From: an uncultured Lachnospiraceae bacterium
GTDB lineage: Bacteria > Bacillota > Clostridia > Lachnospirales > Lachnospiraceae
Assembly: GCA_910577175.1 (NCBI GenBank)
Contig: CAJTLU010000004.1
Location: 124,001-188,000, forward strand
DNA: 64,000 nt
Direction of reading: 5' to 3'
A program made the position numbers and the translations under genes. Below the pieces are notes generated by a model that worked only from the letters and a program-made list of their open reading frames with translations, was not told the DNA's origin and made no database searches. Below are positions 1 through 9,204 of the stretch, one piece after another. Positions within the stretch are counted from its first letter, which is position 1. The number at the start of each line of letters is the position of its first letter.

Positions 1-1368
1 TCCAACGACACTGCTGCCACGCTCTACCATGATTATGCGGCAAAAATGCCCATTATCGACTACCACTGTCACATCAATCCACAGGAAATTGCCGAGGACC
101 GGAAATTCGAAAATATTACGCAGGTCTGGCTTGGCGGCGACCACTATAAATGGCGCCAGATGCGCAGCAACGGGATAGACGAGCGATTGATTACCGGCGA
201 TGCTTCCGACTACGAAAAGTTCCTTGCATGGGCGGCTACCTTACAAAAGGCAATCGGCAACCCTTTGTATCACTGGAGCCACTTAGAGTTAAAGACCTAC
301 TTCGGCTATGAAGGCACCCTTTCCCCGGAAACGGCGGATGAGGTCTGGAATCTCTGCAACCAGAAGCTTGCAACAAAAGAGTTCAGCGCAAGAAACCTGA
401 TACGTCGCTCCAATGTTACCGTTATCTGCACCACTGACGACCCGATTGATTCCCTCGCATGGCATAAGCAGATTGCCGAGGACGCTTCCTTTGATGTGCA
501 GGTTCTTCCTGCATGGCGCCCGGACAAGGCGATGAATCTGGAAAAGCCGGATTACCTAAACTACCTGACAAAGCTGTCTGCGGTCAGCGGCATAAAGATT
601 ACCTCCTATGCAGACTTAAAGGAAGCCCTGCGGGTACGCCTTGCATTCTTTGCCTCGATGGGCTGTAAGGTATCCGACCACGGACTGGAGTTTGTCATGT
701 ATGCACCGGCAGACGAAAGCAACGTCGCTGCCATTTTCGAAAAGCGTCTTTCTGGTGAAATGCCTACTTTGGAGGAACAGCTCCGTTTCAAGTCCGCTTT
801 TCTTCTGTTTATGGGAAAAGAATATCATCGTCTGAACTGGGCAATGCAGCTTCATTACGGCACACGGCGCGACAACAACACCAGACTGTTTCGCGCCATC
901 GGTCCGGATACCGGCTTTGACTGCATCAATTCCATCAACTGCGCCGCAGAGCTTGCCGCGTTCTTAAACGCCTTAAACGAAACCGACGAGCTGCCGCGTA
1001 CCATCCTGTATTCCTTAAATCCGATTGACAATGCTGCTATCGGTACGATTATCGGCTGCTTCCAGGATTCCTCGGCTATCGGAAAAATCCAGCACGGCTC
1101 CGCCTGGTGGTTCAACGACAACAAAACCGGAATGACCGAGCAGATGACCTCGCTTGCAAACCTGGGGCTTCTCTCCAACTTCATCGGCATGCTGACCGAT
1201 TCGAGAAGCTTCCTCTCCTACACCAGACACGAGTATTTCCGCAGAATCCTCTGTAACCTTGTCGGCACCTGGGTAGAAAACGGGGAATATCCGGCAGACA
1301 TGAAGTTTCTTGGAAAAATGATAGAGGACATTTCCTATCACAACTGTGTCCGCTATTTCGGCTTCTGA
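1..1368 (+). CDS. uxaC: Glucuronate (uronate) isomerase, 5'-truncated by window edge
   Basis: Uronate isomerase converts D-glucuronate to D-fructuronate and D-galacturonate to D-tagaturonate in the cytosol, the first step of hexuronate catabolism. The reading frame is open from base 1, and the residues before the first visible Met (base 46; SNDTAATLYHDYAAK) read like the conserved family N-terminus. The first ATG in the window is therefore internal, and roughly 10-15 residues lie upstream. The amidohydrolase metal motif DYHCHINP follows directly. About 455 residues are visible, against a usual length near 465-470. No other hexuronate gene is in view. The gene converges on the lipoprotein gene downstream. 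Identity is confident. Confidence 0.93.
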   Translation, partial: SNDTAATLYHDYAAKMPIIDYHCHINPQEIAEDRKFENITQVWLGGDHYKWRQMRSNGIDERLITGDASDYEKFLAWAATLQKAIGNPLYHWSHLELKTYFGYEGTLSPETADEVWNLCNQKLATKEFSARNLIRRSNVTVICTTDDPIDSLAWHKQIAEDASFDVQVLPAWRPDKAMNLEKPDYLNYLTKLSAVSGIKITSYADLKEALRVRLAFFASMGCKVSDHGLEFVMYAPADESNVAAIFEKRLSGEMPTLEEQLRFKSAFLLFMGKEYHRLNWAMQLHYGTRRDNNTRLFRAIGPDTGFDCINSINCAAELAAFLNALNETDELPRTILYSLNPIDNAAIGTIIGCFQDSSAIGKIQHGSAWWFNDNKTGMTEQMTSLANLGLLSNFIGMLTDSRSFLSYTRHEYFRRILCNLVGTWVENGEYPADMKFLGKMIEDISYHNCVRYFGF

Positions 1369-1385
1369 TTCTATCGCCTTTTCAT

Positions 1386-1421
1386 AAGAAGGGGCTGTCG
1401 CACGAAGCGCAGCCCCTTCTT
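1386..1421. terminator. Hairpin between convergent genes
   Basis: A 12-bp perfect stem (arms 1386-1397 and 1410-1421) ending in GGGGCTG/CAGCCCC closes a loop containing gcacgaagc. It sits just after uxaC, between convergent genes, and could terminate in either direction, although neither side has a long T run. The loop sequence recurs at 50066-50093 and 54674-54699. Confidence 0.6.
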
Positions 1422-1499
1422 ACAAGCAAAGAAAATCTTTATATTGGAAAAGGAACCTCCACCCCGGCGCCGCTGCGCTTCGTATGACAGTCCTCTTTC

Positions 1500-3473
1500 T
1501 TACTCATACAAATACATCTTAAGCTTACGTTCCGTTTCCGTAATATACTTCTCTAACTTTGTGATATCTTCCAATACTTCCAAATAACCGCCATAAATCT
1601 CTTCACTCATGGCAAAGCCGATTTCTGCGTTCCGGTACAGCTCATACACAGACCTCTCATAAGGGTCTTCTCCTATAGCTCTTTCTGCAAAAAACAACGG
1701 GGTATCCTTCTGGTTTTTCGTATAAATACTCCACTCCGAAATATAGTCTAACGTTGCCTCCAGATTATCAGAATAAGGATTTACTGCAAGAAACAGACAC
1801 GTTCCGTTATTCTTTGCGCCTCCGGCAGAAAGCTTCGGAGCTCCATAGACCCGCAGGTCTTCTCCCATCTGCATCAGATACTGCATATGGTAGTCATCCC
1901 CTATCGTATATTGATATAAAAAAGATATGGTATCATCTGCCTCTTCCTCGGTCATATACTTCCAACAGGTTGAAAACAGACGTAACATCTCCCGGAACTG
2001 CTCCGTATCCACGGAAGTATTCTCTGCAAAGTACTGGCGGAAAAACTGCCTGATATATGCTACATATGGCCTGCCGGTCATCTTCCGCTCCTCCTCCGTC
2101 AGGGATGCCTGCATGGCAAAATAATCCTGCCAAGTCATATCATCCTGAAATCCGGGCTGTTTTCCGCTCATCTTTTCCTCGTTTACGACAAAACCCGGAA
2201 TCTTCACGGCAATCGGAAGCATCCAGATAGTTCCGTTCTCGTCGGTCGCCGCCTCCCGTACATAGGGGAAACAGGCGTCCAGATATTCCTGTACTCCCGG
2301 AACATCGTTTAACGGATAAAACATACCGTTCTTTTTTAAATTGTAACTGAACGAATCTTGTGTATTAACAAGGCACAAGTCAAAGTCTTTATCTAACGCC
2401 ATTATCTTTATGGCAAACTTCTCCATGTCTTTCTCGTCAAACTTGGTCCGCTTCATTTTATAGCCGCAGCCATATGGCTCCGCCATCTCATACCCAAGAG
2501 AAATATAGCGGATACTTTTATTTTCCTTCTTTACTTCCGCCAGGGAAAACTGTATTACCTCCCTGTTTCCCGTCATACAGGCAACCCTGTCGCCGACACA
2601 GCACAGACCGTTATCAGTCGAAAATTTCAAGCTGTCCGGATAAATCTCACTTTGTACCTCTAACTCAGAAAGCGAAGAAAGCACCAGCCCTCTCTCCGTC
2701 TGATACAGCACATCCTGTCCCTGATTGCAAAGAGCTACACTGCCCCGTTTATAGCTAGCTGTCTCTGCTATCGTCACTACCGCATCCTGCCCCGCATCAT
2801 AACGGAGAAAACTGAACCCCTCTTCGGTATGGGCATACAAAATCAGATTCTCCTCCTCATCCAATGCAATGTCAATCGGCTCCGGAATCCCGAGTGCAAA
2901 CATTTCCCCTGTGGATGGAATGTAGTACATTACCCGTTCCCCGGCATAGACATAGGTATCAGTTCCTCCCACACTGCTTCTGGTATTGCTGCCAATCAGG
3001 TAAATCCGGTCCTCCCCGGTCAGTATACGCTTCACCCCTTTTTCAAAGTAAGGAAACTCCTTCAGCATTGTCAATTCCTCTGTGTCCAAATTATAGGCGT
3101 ACAACACGGCACAGCTTTTGCGCTCTGTTTCTGAATAACCGACTGGCGCAAAGTAAAGAACACCATCCTTTACTGCCATTGCTCCGGTATAGGAACACAG
3201 GCTGCTGTCCAGAGTCTTGGAAAGCACCCGGTTTCCTTCCTTGTCATACTGATTCAGGGAAAATGTTCCTTCCCCCTCCGCGCCCGCTAATTCAAAGGTA
3301 TACAGGCTTCCTTCCTCATCCAGTGCATATGCCTGGAGATTTTCCGTATGATACAGCGTCCGCGCCTCCCAAACCGGTTTGTCCGGCTCTTTCTCTGCTT
3401 TTTTGCAACAGATGGCAGACATTGCTGACAACATACAAAAAATCAGTGCACTCCATAAGACCCTTTTTCTCAT
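1500..3473 (-). CDS. Lipoprotein with propeller-like N-half and solute-binding-like C-half
   Basis: A 657-residue exported protein. The N-terminus is a short basic stretch, a hydrophobic segment and Cys22-Cys23, a relaxed lipobox, so it is probably a membrane-anchored lipoprotein. Residues about 40-320 are rich in short beta-type segments with repeated YxY and DGxLY patterns, as in beta-propeller lipoproteins. Residues about 340-640 (PIAVKIPGFVVNEEKM, MTWQDYFAMQ) resemble the C-terminal part of ABC sugar-binding proteins, but no transporter genes are adjacent. Another lipoprotein gene lies 30 bases upstream on the same strand, so the two are likely co-transcribed. Its ligand is unknown. The domain reading is inferred from pattern only. 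Confidence 0.7.
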   Translation of the reverse strand: MRKRVLWSALIFCMLSAMSAICCKKAEKEPDKPVWEARTLYHTENLQAYALDEEGSLYTFELAGAEGEGTFSLNQYDKEGNRVLSKTLDSSLCSYTGAMAVKDGVLYFAPVGYSETERKSCAVLYAYNLDTEELTMLKEFPYFEKGVKRILTGEDRIYLIGSNTRSSVGGTDTYVYAGERVMYYIPSTGEMFALGIPEPIDIALDEEENLILYAHTEEGFSFLRYDAGQDAVVTIAETASYKRGSVALCNQGQDVLYQTERGLVLSSLSELEVQSEIYPDSLKFSTDNGLCCVGDRVACMTGNREVIQFSLAEVKKENKSIRYISLGYEMAEPYGCGYKMKRTKFDEKDMEKFAIKIMALDKDFDLCLVNTQDSFSYNLKKNGMFYPLNDVPGVQEYLDACFPYVREAATDENGTIWMLPIAVKIPGFVVNEEKMSGKQPGFQDDMTWQDYFAMQASLTEEERKMTGRPYVAYIRQFFRQYFAENTSVDTEQFREMLRLFSTCWKYMTEEEADDTISFLYQYTIGDDYHMQYLMQMGEDLRVYGAPKLSAGGAKNNGTCLFLAVNPYSDNLEATLDYISEWSIYTKNQKDTPLFFAERAIGEDPYERSVYELYRNAEIGFAMSEEIYGGYLEVLEDITKLEKYITETERKLKMYLYE

Positions 3474-3503
3474 AAATTTTTTCCTTTCCTAGCGGCTGCT
3501 TTC

Positions 3504-4760
3504 TTACTCTTCCCCCACCGGATGCAGCTGGTATTCATAACAATGATACTCTGCCTCCCGCCCTGGGATGGTACCTTTTTTCAAACCCTGCTCCGCGATT
3601 CTGTGTTCGCTCATACGCCAGAGCCTTCCGCTATTGACACAGTACAGATTTTTCCCGTCTGTAAAAAAACCATCCAGACTGCTTTCCTGTCCTATTGACC
3701 TGCCCTGAACCGGCACATAATACTGTTTCCCGTCTGTCAGGGAAAGCCGGAGGTGGTTGTTAAAGTATACGATATCATTCTGTATTATAAAGCATGCCGG
3801 GAAGCCTGCCTTTACCGCTAATTCCGCTACCAGCTCAATTTCTCCTGTTTCCAGATGACGCCGCATCAAGGAACTTGAGTCCCAGATAATATAATACATA
3901 TACTCTTCATAAACCTGGAAACCATAAGGAAACGTATCTCCTAAGGTAATGACCCGTTCTCCTTCCCTGTTTTCCAGATAAACGTCCTGATAGCTTTCCA
4001 TCTCTTGAGAAGCTTCCGGGTATACCGTTACAAAACGGTTCCCCCTCCAGCACTCCAGTAACGTATTAAAATCCAATTCATCACTTTTTTTCTCTGCAAA
4101 GGAGAAACAATAACGGTGATGCTTAAATTTGTTTTCATCAAGCATCTCATGTGTTTCATAGTAAATGCCATCTTCATAGACACGCATCGATACTGCAGGT
4201 TCTGCAATGATAAGCTCCACGCTGCCGTCCACAGGATTGTACTTTAAAATATTTCCCTGCCCCGCTCCTTCAAACTTATAAAGACCATAGGATTCTGCCA
4301 AAAAATAAAGCTCTCCATTCTTACAGTACAGCTCTCTTGCCGGAACCTCCGCTACCAGCTCGGATTTCCCGTTCCGCAATACATATATGAAATAATCCTG
4401 TCCATAGTTTACATAATATGTAATATCATAGACCGGGTCCTTGCAAAGCAGCACCGGATAATCGGCAGAATTTCCGCCCCGCATCATATTGCCTTCCAAA
4501 TTGCAGTAATACGCCGCATCTTCCCCGACTGCCTGAAGCCCGGCAAGTGCCTTTCCCTGTTGCAACGGCTGGATAGTATCCACAGCCGGTCCGCTTAAAC
4601 CGCCTCCTGTCACTCCGGATGACACCGTAGGTGAAAGGAAAGGAGTCTCCTCGCTTCGCTCCGTCTCCTGCGCCTTGGCACAAGAAATAAACCCGGATAA
4701 CAGCATCGCTGCCAGCGCTGTTCCAACAAGTCTTATGCTTCCATTTCGTATATATTTCAT
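3504..4760 (-). CDS. Predicted lipoprotein, beta-propeller type (DUF5050-like)
   Basis: A 418-residue exported protein with a basic N-terminus, a hydrophobic segment and a lipobox-like FISC at Cys27. The mature part opens with a Thr/Ser/Gly linker and then has repeated strand-rich units with aromatic YYxN and DGIYY-type patterns. Lachnospiraceae lipoproteins of the DUF5050 kind look like this. It probably sits on the outer face of the membrane. It is first in a two-gene lipoprotein unit with the gene ending at 1500. I cannot assign a substrate or enzymatic role, and no catalytic motif is visible. Confidence 0.65.
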   Translation of the reverse strand: MKYIRNGSIRLVGTALAAMLLSGFISCAKAQETERSEETPFLSPTVSSGVTGGGLSGPAVDTIQPLQQGKALAGLQAVGEDAAYYCNLEGNMMRGGNSADYPVLLCKDPVYDITYYVNYGQDYFIYVLRNGKSELVAEVPARELYCKNGELYFLAESYGLYKFEGAGQGNILKYNPVDGSVELIIAEPAVSMRVYEDGIYYETHEMLDENKFKHHRYCFSFAEKKSDELDFNTLLECWRGNRFVTVYPEASQEMESYQDVYLENREGERVITLGDTFPYGFQVYEEYMYYIIWDSSSLMRRHLETGEIELVAELAVKAGFPACFIIQNDIVYFNNHLRLSLTDGKQYYVPVQGRSIGQESSLDGFFTDGKNLYCVNSGRLWRMSEHRIAEQGLKKGTIPGREAEYHCYEYQLHPVGEE

Positions 4761-4919
4761 TTATTTTTCCTCTTATTATCTTTTTCTTTTATCTTTTCTT
4801 CTAATATCAAGAACTACATTTACATCAGGAATGCCGACGGCATTCCCTGGTTCATTGCTATGAGTATCCACTATCCACGTATCGCTTATTATTTATGCTG
4901 TTCTATTTTCTACTTGTTT

Positions 4920-5246
4920 CTATTTATCCGGACAGTATGTACACGAATGTCTTGCATCCTCGTAAGAATATGTACTCATCTGTTCATTACATTTCTTACA
5001 GTAAATTCCAATTGTATAAGCCTGATGGGTGACCGTACAAGTAATTACCTCACTGACTCCGGAGGAACTGGTAATTGTAATTTTATGTGTTGTTGTCCAT
5101 GGATTTGATACCGAAATAGCCCGTTCTATATAGCTTCCATGAGGCGGACAGGAAGATGTTGCCGCTTTTGCGGTGGCTGTACCTCCAAAAGATGTAAGAA
5201 CTGCAGCAGCTGCTGCCATTGCTAAGATTTTTTTAATCCTTTTCAT
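4920..5246 (-). CDS. Small secreted cysteine-rich protein
   Basis: A 108-residue protein with a clear Sec signal peptide (MKRIKKI, then an Ala-rich core and an ATAKAA cleavage site near residue 29). The mature domain, about 80 residues, ends with two CxxC pairs (YCKKC and SCTYC), a zinc-ribbon-like arrangement unusual for an exported protein. An AGGAGG ribosome site precedes the start. There is no LPxTG or lipobox, so it is probably released. It lies 159 bases upstream of the lipoprotein pair on the same strand. Family not recognised. Confidence 0.65.
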   Translation of the reverse strand: MKRIKKILAMAAAAAVLTSFGGTATAKAATSSCPPHGSYIERAISVSNPWTTTHKITITSSSGVSEVITCTVTHQAYTIGIYCKKCNEQMSTYSYEDARHSCTYCPDK

Positions 5247-5338
5247 ACGTTTAACCTCCTATACTATACAACGCAGATAGTGAATACCCTAGCTACACTA
5301 TAACATAGCTCCCGATTTTTGTCAATCTATTCCAATTC

Positions 5339-5412
5339 TTGAGTTTCTGCAATTTTTCGTAACCCCGTAAAGTCCCGGAGACTTTGCAACATAAGGGGGG
5401 TACGCAAAATGC
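5339..5412. repeat. Dispersed intergenic repeat, copy A (partial)
   Basis: Begins with gagtttctgcaattttt and continues with a segment containing aaagtcccggagact. Both pieces match the reverse complement of copy C (42041-42188). It lies upstream of the pyrB promoter in an otherwise gene-free stretch. It lacks the ctaagaggcg core of copies B and C, so it is a partial or diverged copy. Confidence 0.5.
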
Positions 5413-5434
5413 GGAACCTTAAAGAAATTACTAC

Positions 5435-5463
5435 TTGTCAAAGCATAAGCAATACTGTATAAT
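5435..5463 (+). promoter_or_regulatory. Promoter of pyrB-pyrI
   Basis: TTGTCA at 5435-5440 and a perfect TATAAT at 5458-5463 with a 17-base spacer, a near-consensus sigma-A promoter. The leader to the pyrB start is about 42 bases, too short for a PyrR-type attenuator. Confidence 0.75.
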
Positions 5464-5511
5464 ATTTGAAAATACCGCTTTTCTATCAGCAGAATCTTTA
5501 TGGAGGTAACT

Positions 5512-6435
5512 ATGAAACATCTGATCAGCCCGCAGGATTTATCACCGGACGAGCTTTCCGATTTGCTCACCCTTGCCGGGGACATTTATTCCTCACCAGA
5601 GAAATATTCCCATTGCTGTCAAGGCAAAAAACTGGCAACCTTATTTTATGAACCAAGTACACGCACCCGTCTCAGCTTTGAAGCTGCAATGCTGAATCTC
5701 GGCGGCAGTGTCCTTGGTTTTTCTTCTGCCGATTCTTCGTCTGCCGCAAAGGGCGAAAGCGTCGCAGACACCATCCGTGTCATCTCTTTTTATGCCGACA
5801 TCTGCGCTATGCGCCATCCCAAGGAAGGCGCGCCGCTCGTTGCTTCCCTGCACTCTTCCATCCCGGTCATCAACGCAGGCGACGGTGGTCATAACCACCC
5901 GACACAAACACTGACCGACCTGCTTACCATCAAAAGTCTGAAAGGACGGCTGGACGGGCTGACCATCGGCTTCTGCGGAGACTTAAAGTTCGGCAGGACC
6001 GTACACTCCCTGATTAACGCCATGGTCCGCTATCCGAATACACGCTTTGTCCTGATTTCACCGGAGGAGCTTAAAATTCCCGCCTATTTAAGAGAAGAAA
6101 CCCTGGATGCGCACGGAATTCCTTATCAGGAGACCAATAACTTAGAGGCCGTTCTGCCAGAGCTTGATATCCTTTACATGACCCGCGTACAAAAAGAACG
6201 CTTCTTTAACGAGGAAGACTATATCCGCTTAAAGGATACCTTTATTCTGGATAAGGCCAAGCTGCAGAATGCCAGAGAGGATATGCTGATTCTCCACCCG
6301 CTTCCGCGCGTCAACGAAATCTCTACGGAGGTAGACGACGACCCGCGCGCCGTTTATTTCAAGCAGGCAAACTACGGCGTCTATGTACGGATGGCACTGA
6401 TTATGACCCTGCTCGGAATTACCGTTACCGAATAG
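5512..6435 (+). CDS. pyrB: Aspartate carbamoyltransferase catalytic subunit
   Basis: Condenses carbamoyl phosphate and aspartate to carbamoyl-aspartate, the committed step of pyrimidine synthesis, in the cytosol. The start is placed at ATG 5512, five bases after GGAGG (5502-5506). An ATG at 5500 overlaps that ribosome site and is unlikely. The 307-residue length is typical. Visible motifs are the carbamoyl-phosphate loop STRTRLSFE, HPTQTLTDL and HPLPR near the C-terminus. It is followed 25 bases later by pyrI, so the holoenzyme is probably the allosteric PyrB-PyrI type. No PyrR attenuator is visible in the short leader. Confidence 0.97.
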   Translation: MKHLISPQDLSPDELSDLLTLAGDIYSSPEKYSHCCQGKKLATLFYEPSTRTRLSFEAAMLNLGGSVLGFSSADSSSAAKGESVADTIRVISFYADICAMRHPKEGAPLVASLHSSIPVINAGDGGHNHPTQTLTDLLTIKSLKGRLDGLTIGFCGDLKFGRTVHSLINAMVRYPNTRFVLISPEELKIPAYLREETLDAHGIPYQETNNLEAVLPELDILYMTRVQKERFFNEEDYIRLKDTFILDKAKLQNAREDMLILHPLPRVNEISTEVDDDPRAVYFKQANYGVYVRMALIMTLLGITVTE

Positions 6436-6460
6436 TTCCACAGCCTGAAAGGAGATTGCT

Positions 6461-6889
6461 ATGCTGAATATCGGAGGAATACAGGAAGGCGTCGTCATGG
6501 ACCACATTGTTGCCGGAGGCTCCATGGACATTTACCGCTACCTGGAACTGGAAAAAAGCGATGCCTGCGTCGCCATTATCAAAAATGCCAAAAGTAACGC
6601 CATGGGCAGGAAAGACATTATTAAAATCGAAGGAAAGGTTGATTTTGACTTTGATATTTTAGGGGTGCTCGACCCGAATATTACAATCAACATTATCAAG
6701 AACGGCAAGATTGTCGAAAAAAGAAGACCAAATCTGCCGGAACGTGTCACAAATATTATCCGTTGCAAAAACCCGCGCTGCATTACCTCCATCGAGCAGG
6801 AGCTTCCGCACCGGTTTAAGCTGACGGACCGGGCGCATGCCTTGTACCGCTGCGAATACTGTGAACAAAAATTCAAAAAAGCAGACTGA
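6461..6889 (+). CDS. pyrI: Aspartate carbamoyltransferase regulatory subunit
   Basis: Regulatory chain of aspartate transcarbamoylase. In the family it binds CTP/ATP in its N-terminal domain and contacts PyrB through a zinc domain. It is 142 residues long. The N-terminus carries the conserved nucleotide-site region ending in GKxDIIKIEG. The C-terminal zinc site shows CKNPRC followed by CEYC (C-x4-C and C-x2-C). AGGAG precedes ATG 6461. It is encoded immediately after pyrB and shares its promoter. A hairpin terminator follows. Confidence 0.96.
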   Translation: MLNIGGIQEGVVMDHIVAGGSMDIYRYLELEKSDACVAIIKNAKSNAMGRKDIIKIEGKVDFDFDILGVLDPNITINIIKNGKIVEKRRPNLPERVTNIIRCKNPRCITSIEQELPHRFKLTDRAHALYRCEYCEQKFKKAD

Positions 6890-6892
6890 TTG

Positions 6893-6936
6893 AAAGAAAA
6901 AGGGGACTGTTGCAGAAACAAGCACAGTCCCTTTCT
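6893..6936. terminator. Bidirectional terminator between pyrI and the ABC gene
   Basis: Stem gggactgt (6903-6910) / acagtccc (6924-6931), flanked by an A-rich left side and TTTCTGTTT on the right. It can serve pyrI on the plus strand and the ABC gene on the minus strand. Confidence 0.75.
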
Positions 6937-6948
6937 GTTTCCCTCATC

Positions 6949-8775
6949 TTACAACGTATCTTTGAAATATTCCGCTTGCTTTTCAAAGAACTCATAATAC
7001 AGCCCTTTTCGCTCCATCAGCTCTTCAAAGCTTCCATATTCCACAATCTCCCCTTTATCAAAAACAGCAATACTATCACAAAACCGGGTACTGTATATCC
7101 GATGAGAAACCAGAACCGTCGTTTTTCCCTCGGACATTTCGGCAAACTTCTGAAATATTTCATGTTCGGCAGCAGGGTCTAATGCAGAAGTAGGCTCATC
7201 CAATATCAGCAACGGCGCATTCTTATACAGTGCGCGGACAACAGCAACCTTCTGGCTCTCACCGCCCGATAAATCCACACCCGATGCAAATAATTTTTTT
7301 GTAACAGGGGTATCCAATCCGCGGTACATTTTTTTCACTCTTTCCCCCAGACCGTTTTCATTAAAAAGCTCCGTAATCTTTTCTCTTTCTTCCGGAATTA
7401 CTTCCTCTGAAATCGCTATATTTTCTAACAACGAAAACGCCAGAAGCGAGAAGTCCTGATTCACTGACGAAATAATTTTCTGATATTCCTTATAATCGAT
7501 TTTCCGGATATCGATGCCATTTAAAAAAATCGCACCTTCTGTCGGATCATACATACGCATTAACAAAAGAGTAAATGAAGTTTTCCCTGCTCCATTGTAT
7601 CCTACAATTCCAAGACGTTCCATATTTTTTATGGTCAGGTTAATATTTTTCAATACATATGTAGTGCTGTTGGGATAACGGAACCAGACATTCCGGAACT
7701 CTATTTCAATATGATTCCTGTCAGCCTCTTCCAATGTAACAGTTTCGGGCACCTGATCAAACTTAGTTCTCAGTTTAAGAAAGGACTTATACTGCCTGAT
7801 ATAAAAGAAATTATCCTGAAAGCTAATGATATTAGTCGTAACAAAAGAAGATGCAGACATAAAGTTAATTAATGAAGCAATTCCCATCGTAAACTCACCG
7901 ATGCTGATCTCACCATAAAACGCTTTTTGTCCAATCAGCAGATAGGCCAATATCTGAAATGCTACGCTTAAGGAATACGTCGCCATTTCAATAAAGCCGC
8001 CTTCCTTTATCTTTCGTTTCTCGACCGCCAGCATCGCCTGCTGGAATAATTCTACCTTTTTCAAAATATAGCTGCTCATACCAAATGTAACAATATCCTT
8101 TTTATTCGATATATCCTTTGCCAGTTGTGACGCATAGGAAACCCTTCTGCTATCTTCGATGGAATCCTGTGTATACTTTCTGTCATGCCGTAAGCGTATA
8201 TAATGCAGCACAGCCTGTAATACAATCACAATCAATGCGATTGCTAATAACCATACGTTCAATATAGTCATTACACCTACAATACCGGCCAGGGTTATCA
8301 TCTGTGAAATGGTATCGAAGAAAATGGTAAGGCTGGTAAAAAAGTTCTTTCCGCGCACCGCCTGATTGACCATCAGAATACGCTCCTGAACAGACGAATC
8401 GTTAAATTTTTCAAGATCCATATTCATACATTTCTTATTTACATCATTATCCAGCTTATTGATAATCCGGTTAAACAGATACTCCCTTGCCTTTGTCAGA
8501 TATGTGGCGACAGCCGTTAAACTATAATCCATTCCGTACATCATAGCCACATAACAAACTACCTGTAGAAACACTTTCCCTTCCATGATGCAATCCACAA
8601 TCCGTCCAGCCAGTATGATGTTCGGAAAAGGGCGCAAGGCACTGACAAAAACATTGGCAATCAAAAGGAAGATTAATCTCTTATCAAAATTCCATATCTC
8701 CCGAAAGGATAACGACAAATTATCAAATTGCTTATTTTTTATTCTTCCCATATACCTTCCGTTCCCTTCCATCAT
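6949..8775 (-). CDS. ABC exporter, fused permease and ATPase
   Basis: A 608-residue half-transporter that would act as a dimer in the membrane to export an unknown substrate. Residues about 25-330 form the six-helix exporter domain, which is unusually rich in charged residues. Residues about 355-590 form the ATPase with Walker A GYNGAGKTS, the signature LSGGE, Walker B LLILDEP and the switch His in LVSHR. There is no N-terminal peptidase domain. The start overlaps the stop of the upstream receiver-like gene as ATGA, indicating translational coupling. The three-gene operon (XRE-TPR regulator, receiver-like protein, exporter) suggests a regulated peptide or antibiotic exporter; that is inference. 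Confidence 0.88.
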   Translation of the reverse strand: MMEGNGRYMGRIKNKQFDNLSLSFREIWNFDKRLIFLLIANVFVSALRPFPNIILAGRIVDCIMEGKVFLQVVCYVAMMYGMDYSLTAVATYLTKAREYLFNRIINKLDNDVNKKCMNMDLEKFNDSSVQERILMVNQAVRGKNFFTSLTIFFDTISQMITLAGIVGVMTILNVWLLAIALIVIVLQAVLHYIRLRHDRKYTQDSIEDSRRVSYASQLAKDISNKKDIVTFGMSSYILKKVELFQQAMLAVEKRKIKEGGFIEMATYSLSVAFQILAYLLIGQKAFYGEISIGEFTMGIASLINFMSASSFVTTNIISFQDNFFYIRQYKSFLKLRTKFDQVPETVTLEEADRNHIEIEFRNVWFRYPNSTTYVLKNINLTIKNMERLGIVGYNGAGKTSFTLLLMRMYDPTEGAIFLNGIDIRKIDYKEYQKIISSVNQDFSLLAFSLLENIAISEEVIPEEREKITELFNENGLGERVKKMYRGLDTPVTKKLFASGVDLSGGESQKVAVVRALYKNAPLLILDEPTSALDPAAEHEIFQKFAEMSEGKTTVLVSHRIYSTRFCDSIAVFDKGEIVEYGSFEELMERKGLYYEFFEKQAEYFKDTL

Positions 8776-9176
8776 TCCTTGTTCAATGCTACATACATAT
8801 CATGGAATAATGCGTCCATGCTCGCTGGCGACGTATAACATTTATATGCTCCACCGCCGATGTATTCATCGAATACCTCCTCTTCATCGTCAAGCATATC
8901 AAAAATAACAAATATCATTGTCCGGGAACTCAGCCGCTTTATTTCTTTTACCAGCCGTAAACCATTCTTTAAGTTACCATCCTCCGCAATGGATAATAAT
9001 AATACGATTTCAGGCTGAAACTCCTCCACTTTTTTTAAAGAATCCTTCTCACCGACACCCGTGAGTAACTCATACCTGCCCGGAGCATACCTCTCTGCAG
9101 TTTTTGACCAGCTTGCCAGCCCCTCCGCTTTTGGCTTCTTTTTTACTATCTGCATAAGCTTTATTTTATCGTTCAT
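8772..9176 (-). CDS. Degenerate response-regulator receiver protein
   Basis: A 134-residue protein of receiver-domain size with no DNA-binding part. The start is set at ATG 9176, preceded by AAGGAG; the longer frame to 9251 has no ribosome site and runs into the upstream gene. The receiver pattern is visible (FQPEIVLLL strand, GLRLVKEIK helix, MIFVIF strand, YIGGGAYKCYTSP loop), but the acidic pair, the phospho-acceptor Asp and the conserved Lys of KP are missing, so it should not be phosphorylated in the normal way. Its stop overlaps the exporter start. It probably works by protein contact with the exporter or the XRE regulator. Confidence 0.6.
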   Translation of the reverse strand: MNDKIKLMQIVKKKPKAEGLASWSKTAERYAPGRYELLTGVGEKDSLKKVEEFQPEIVLLLSIAEDGNLKNGLRLVKEIKRLSSRTMIFVIFDMLDDEEEVFDEYIGGGAYKCYTSPASMDALFHDMYVALNKE

Positions 9177-9204
9177 AGAACTCTTCTCCTTTCTATTCTG
9201 ACGG

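Noticed and set aside
5464..5511. PyrR attenuator before pyrB
   Set aside because: The leader after the promoter is about 42 bases with no terminator hairpin.
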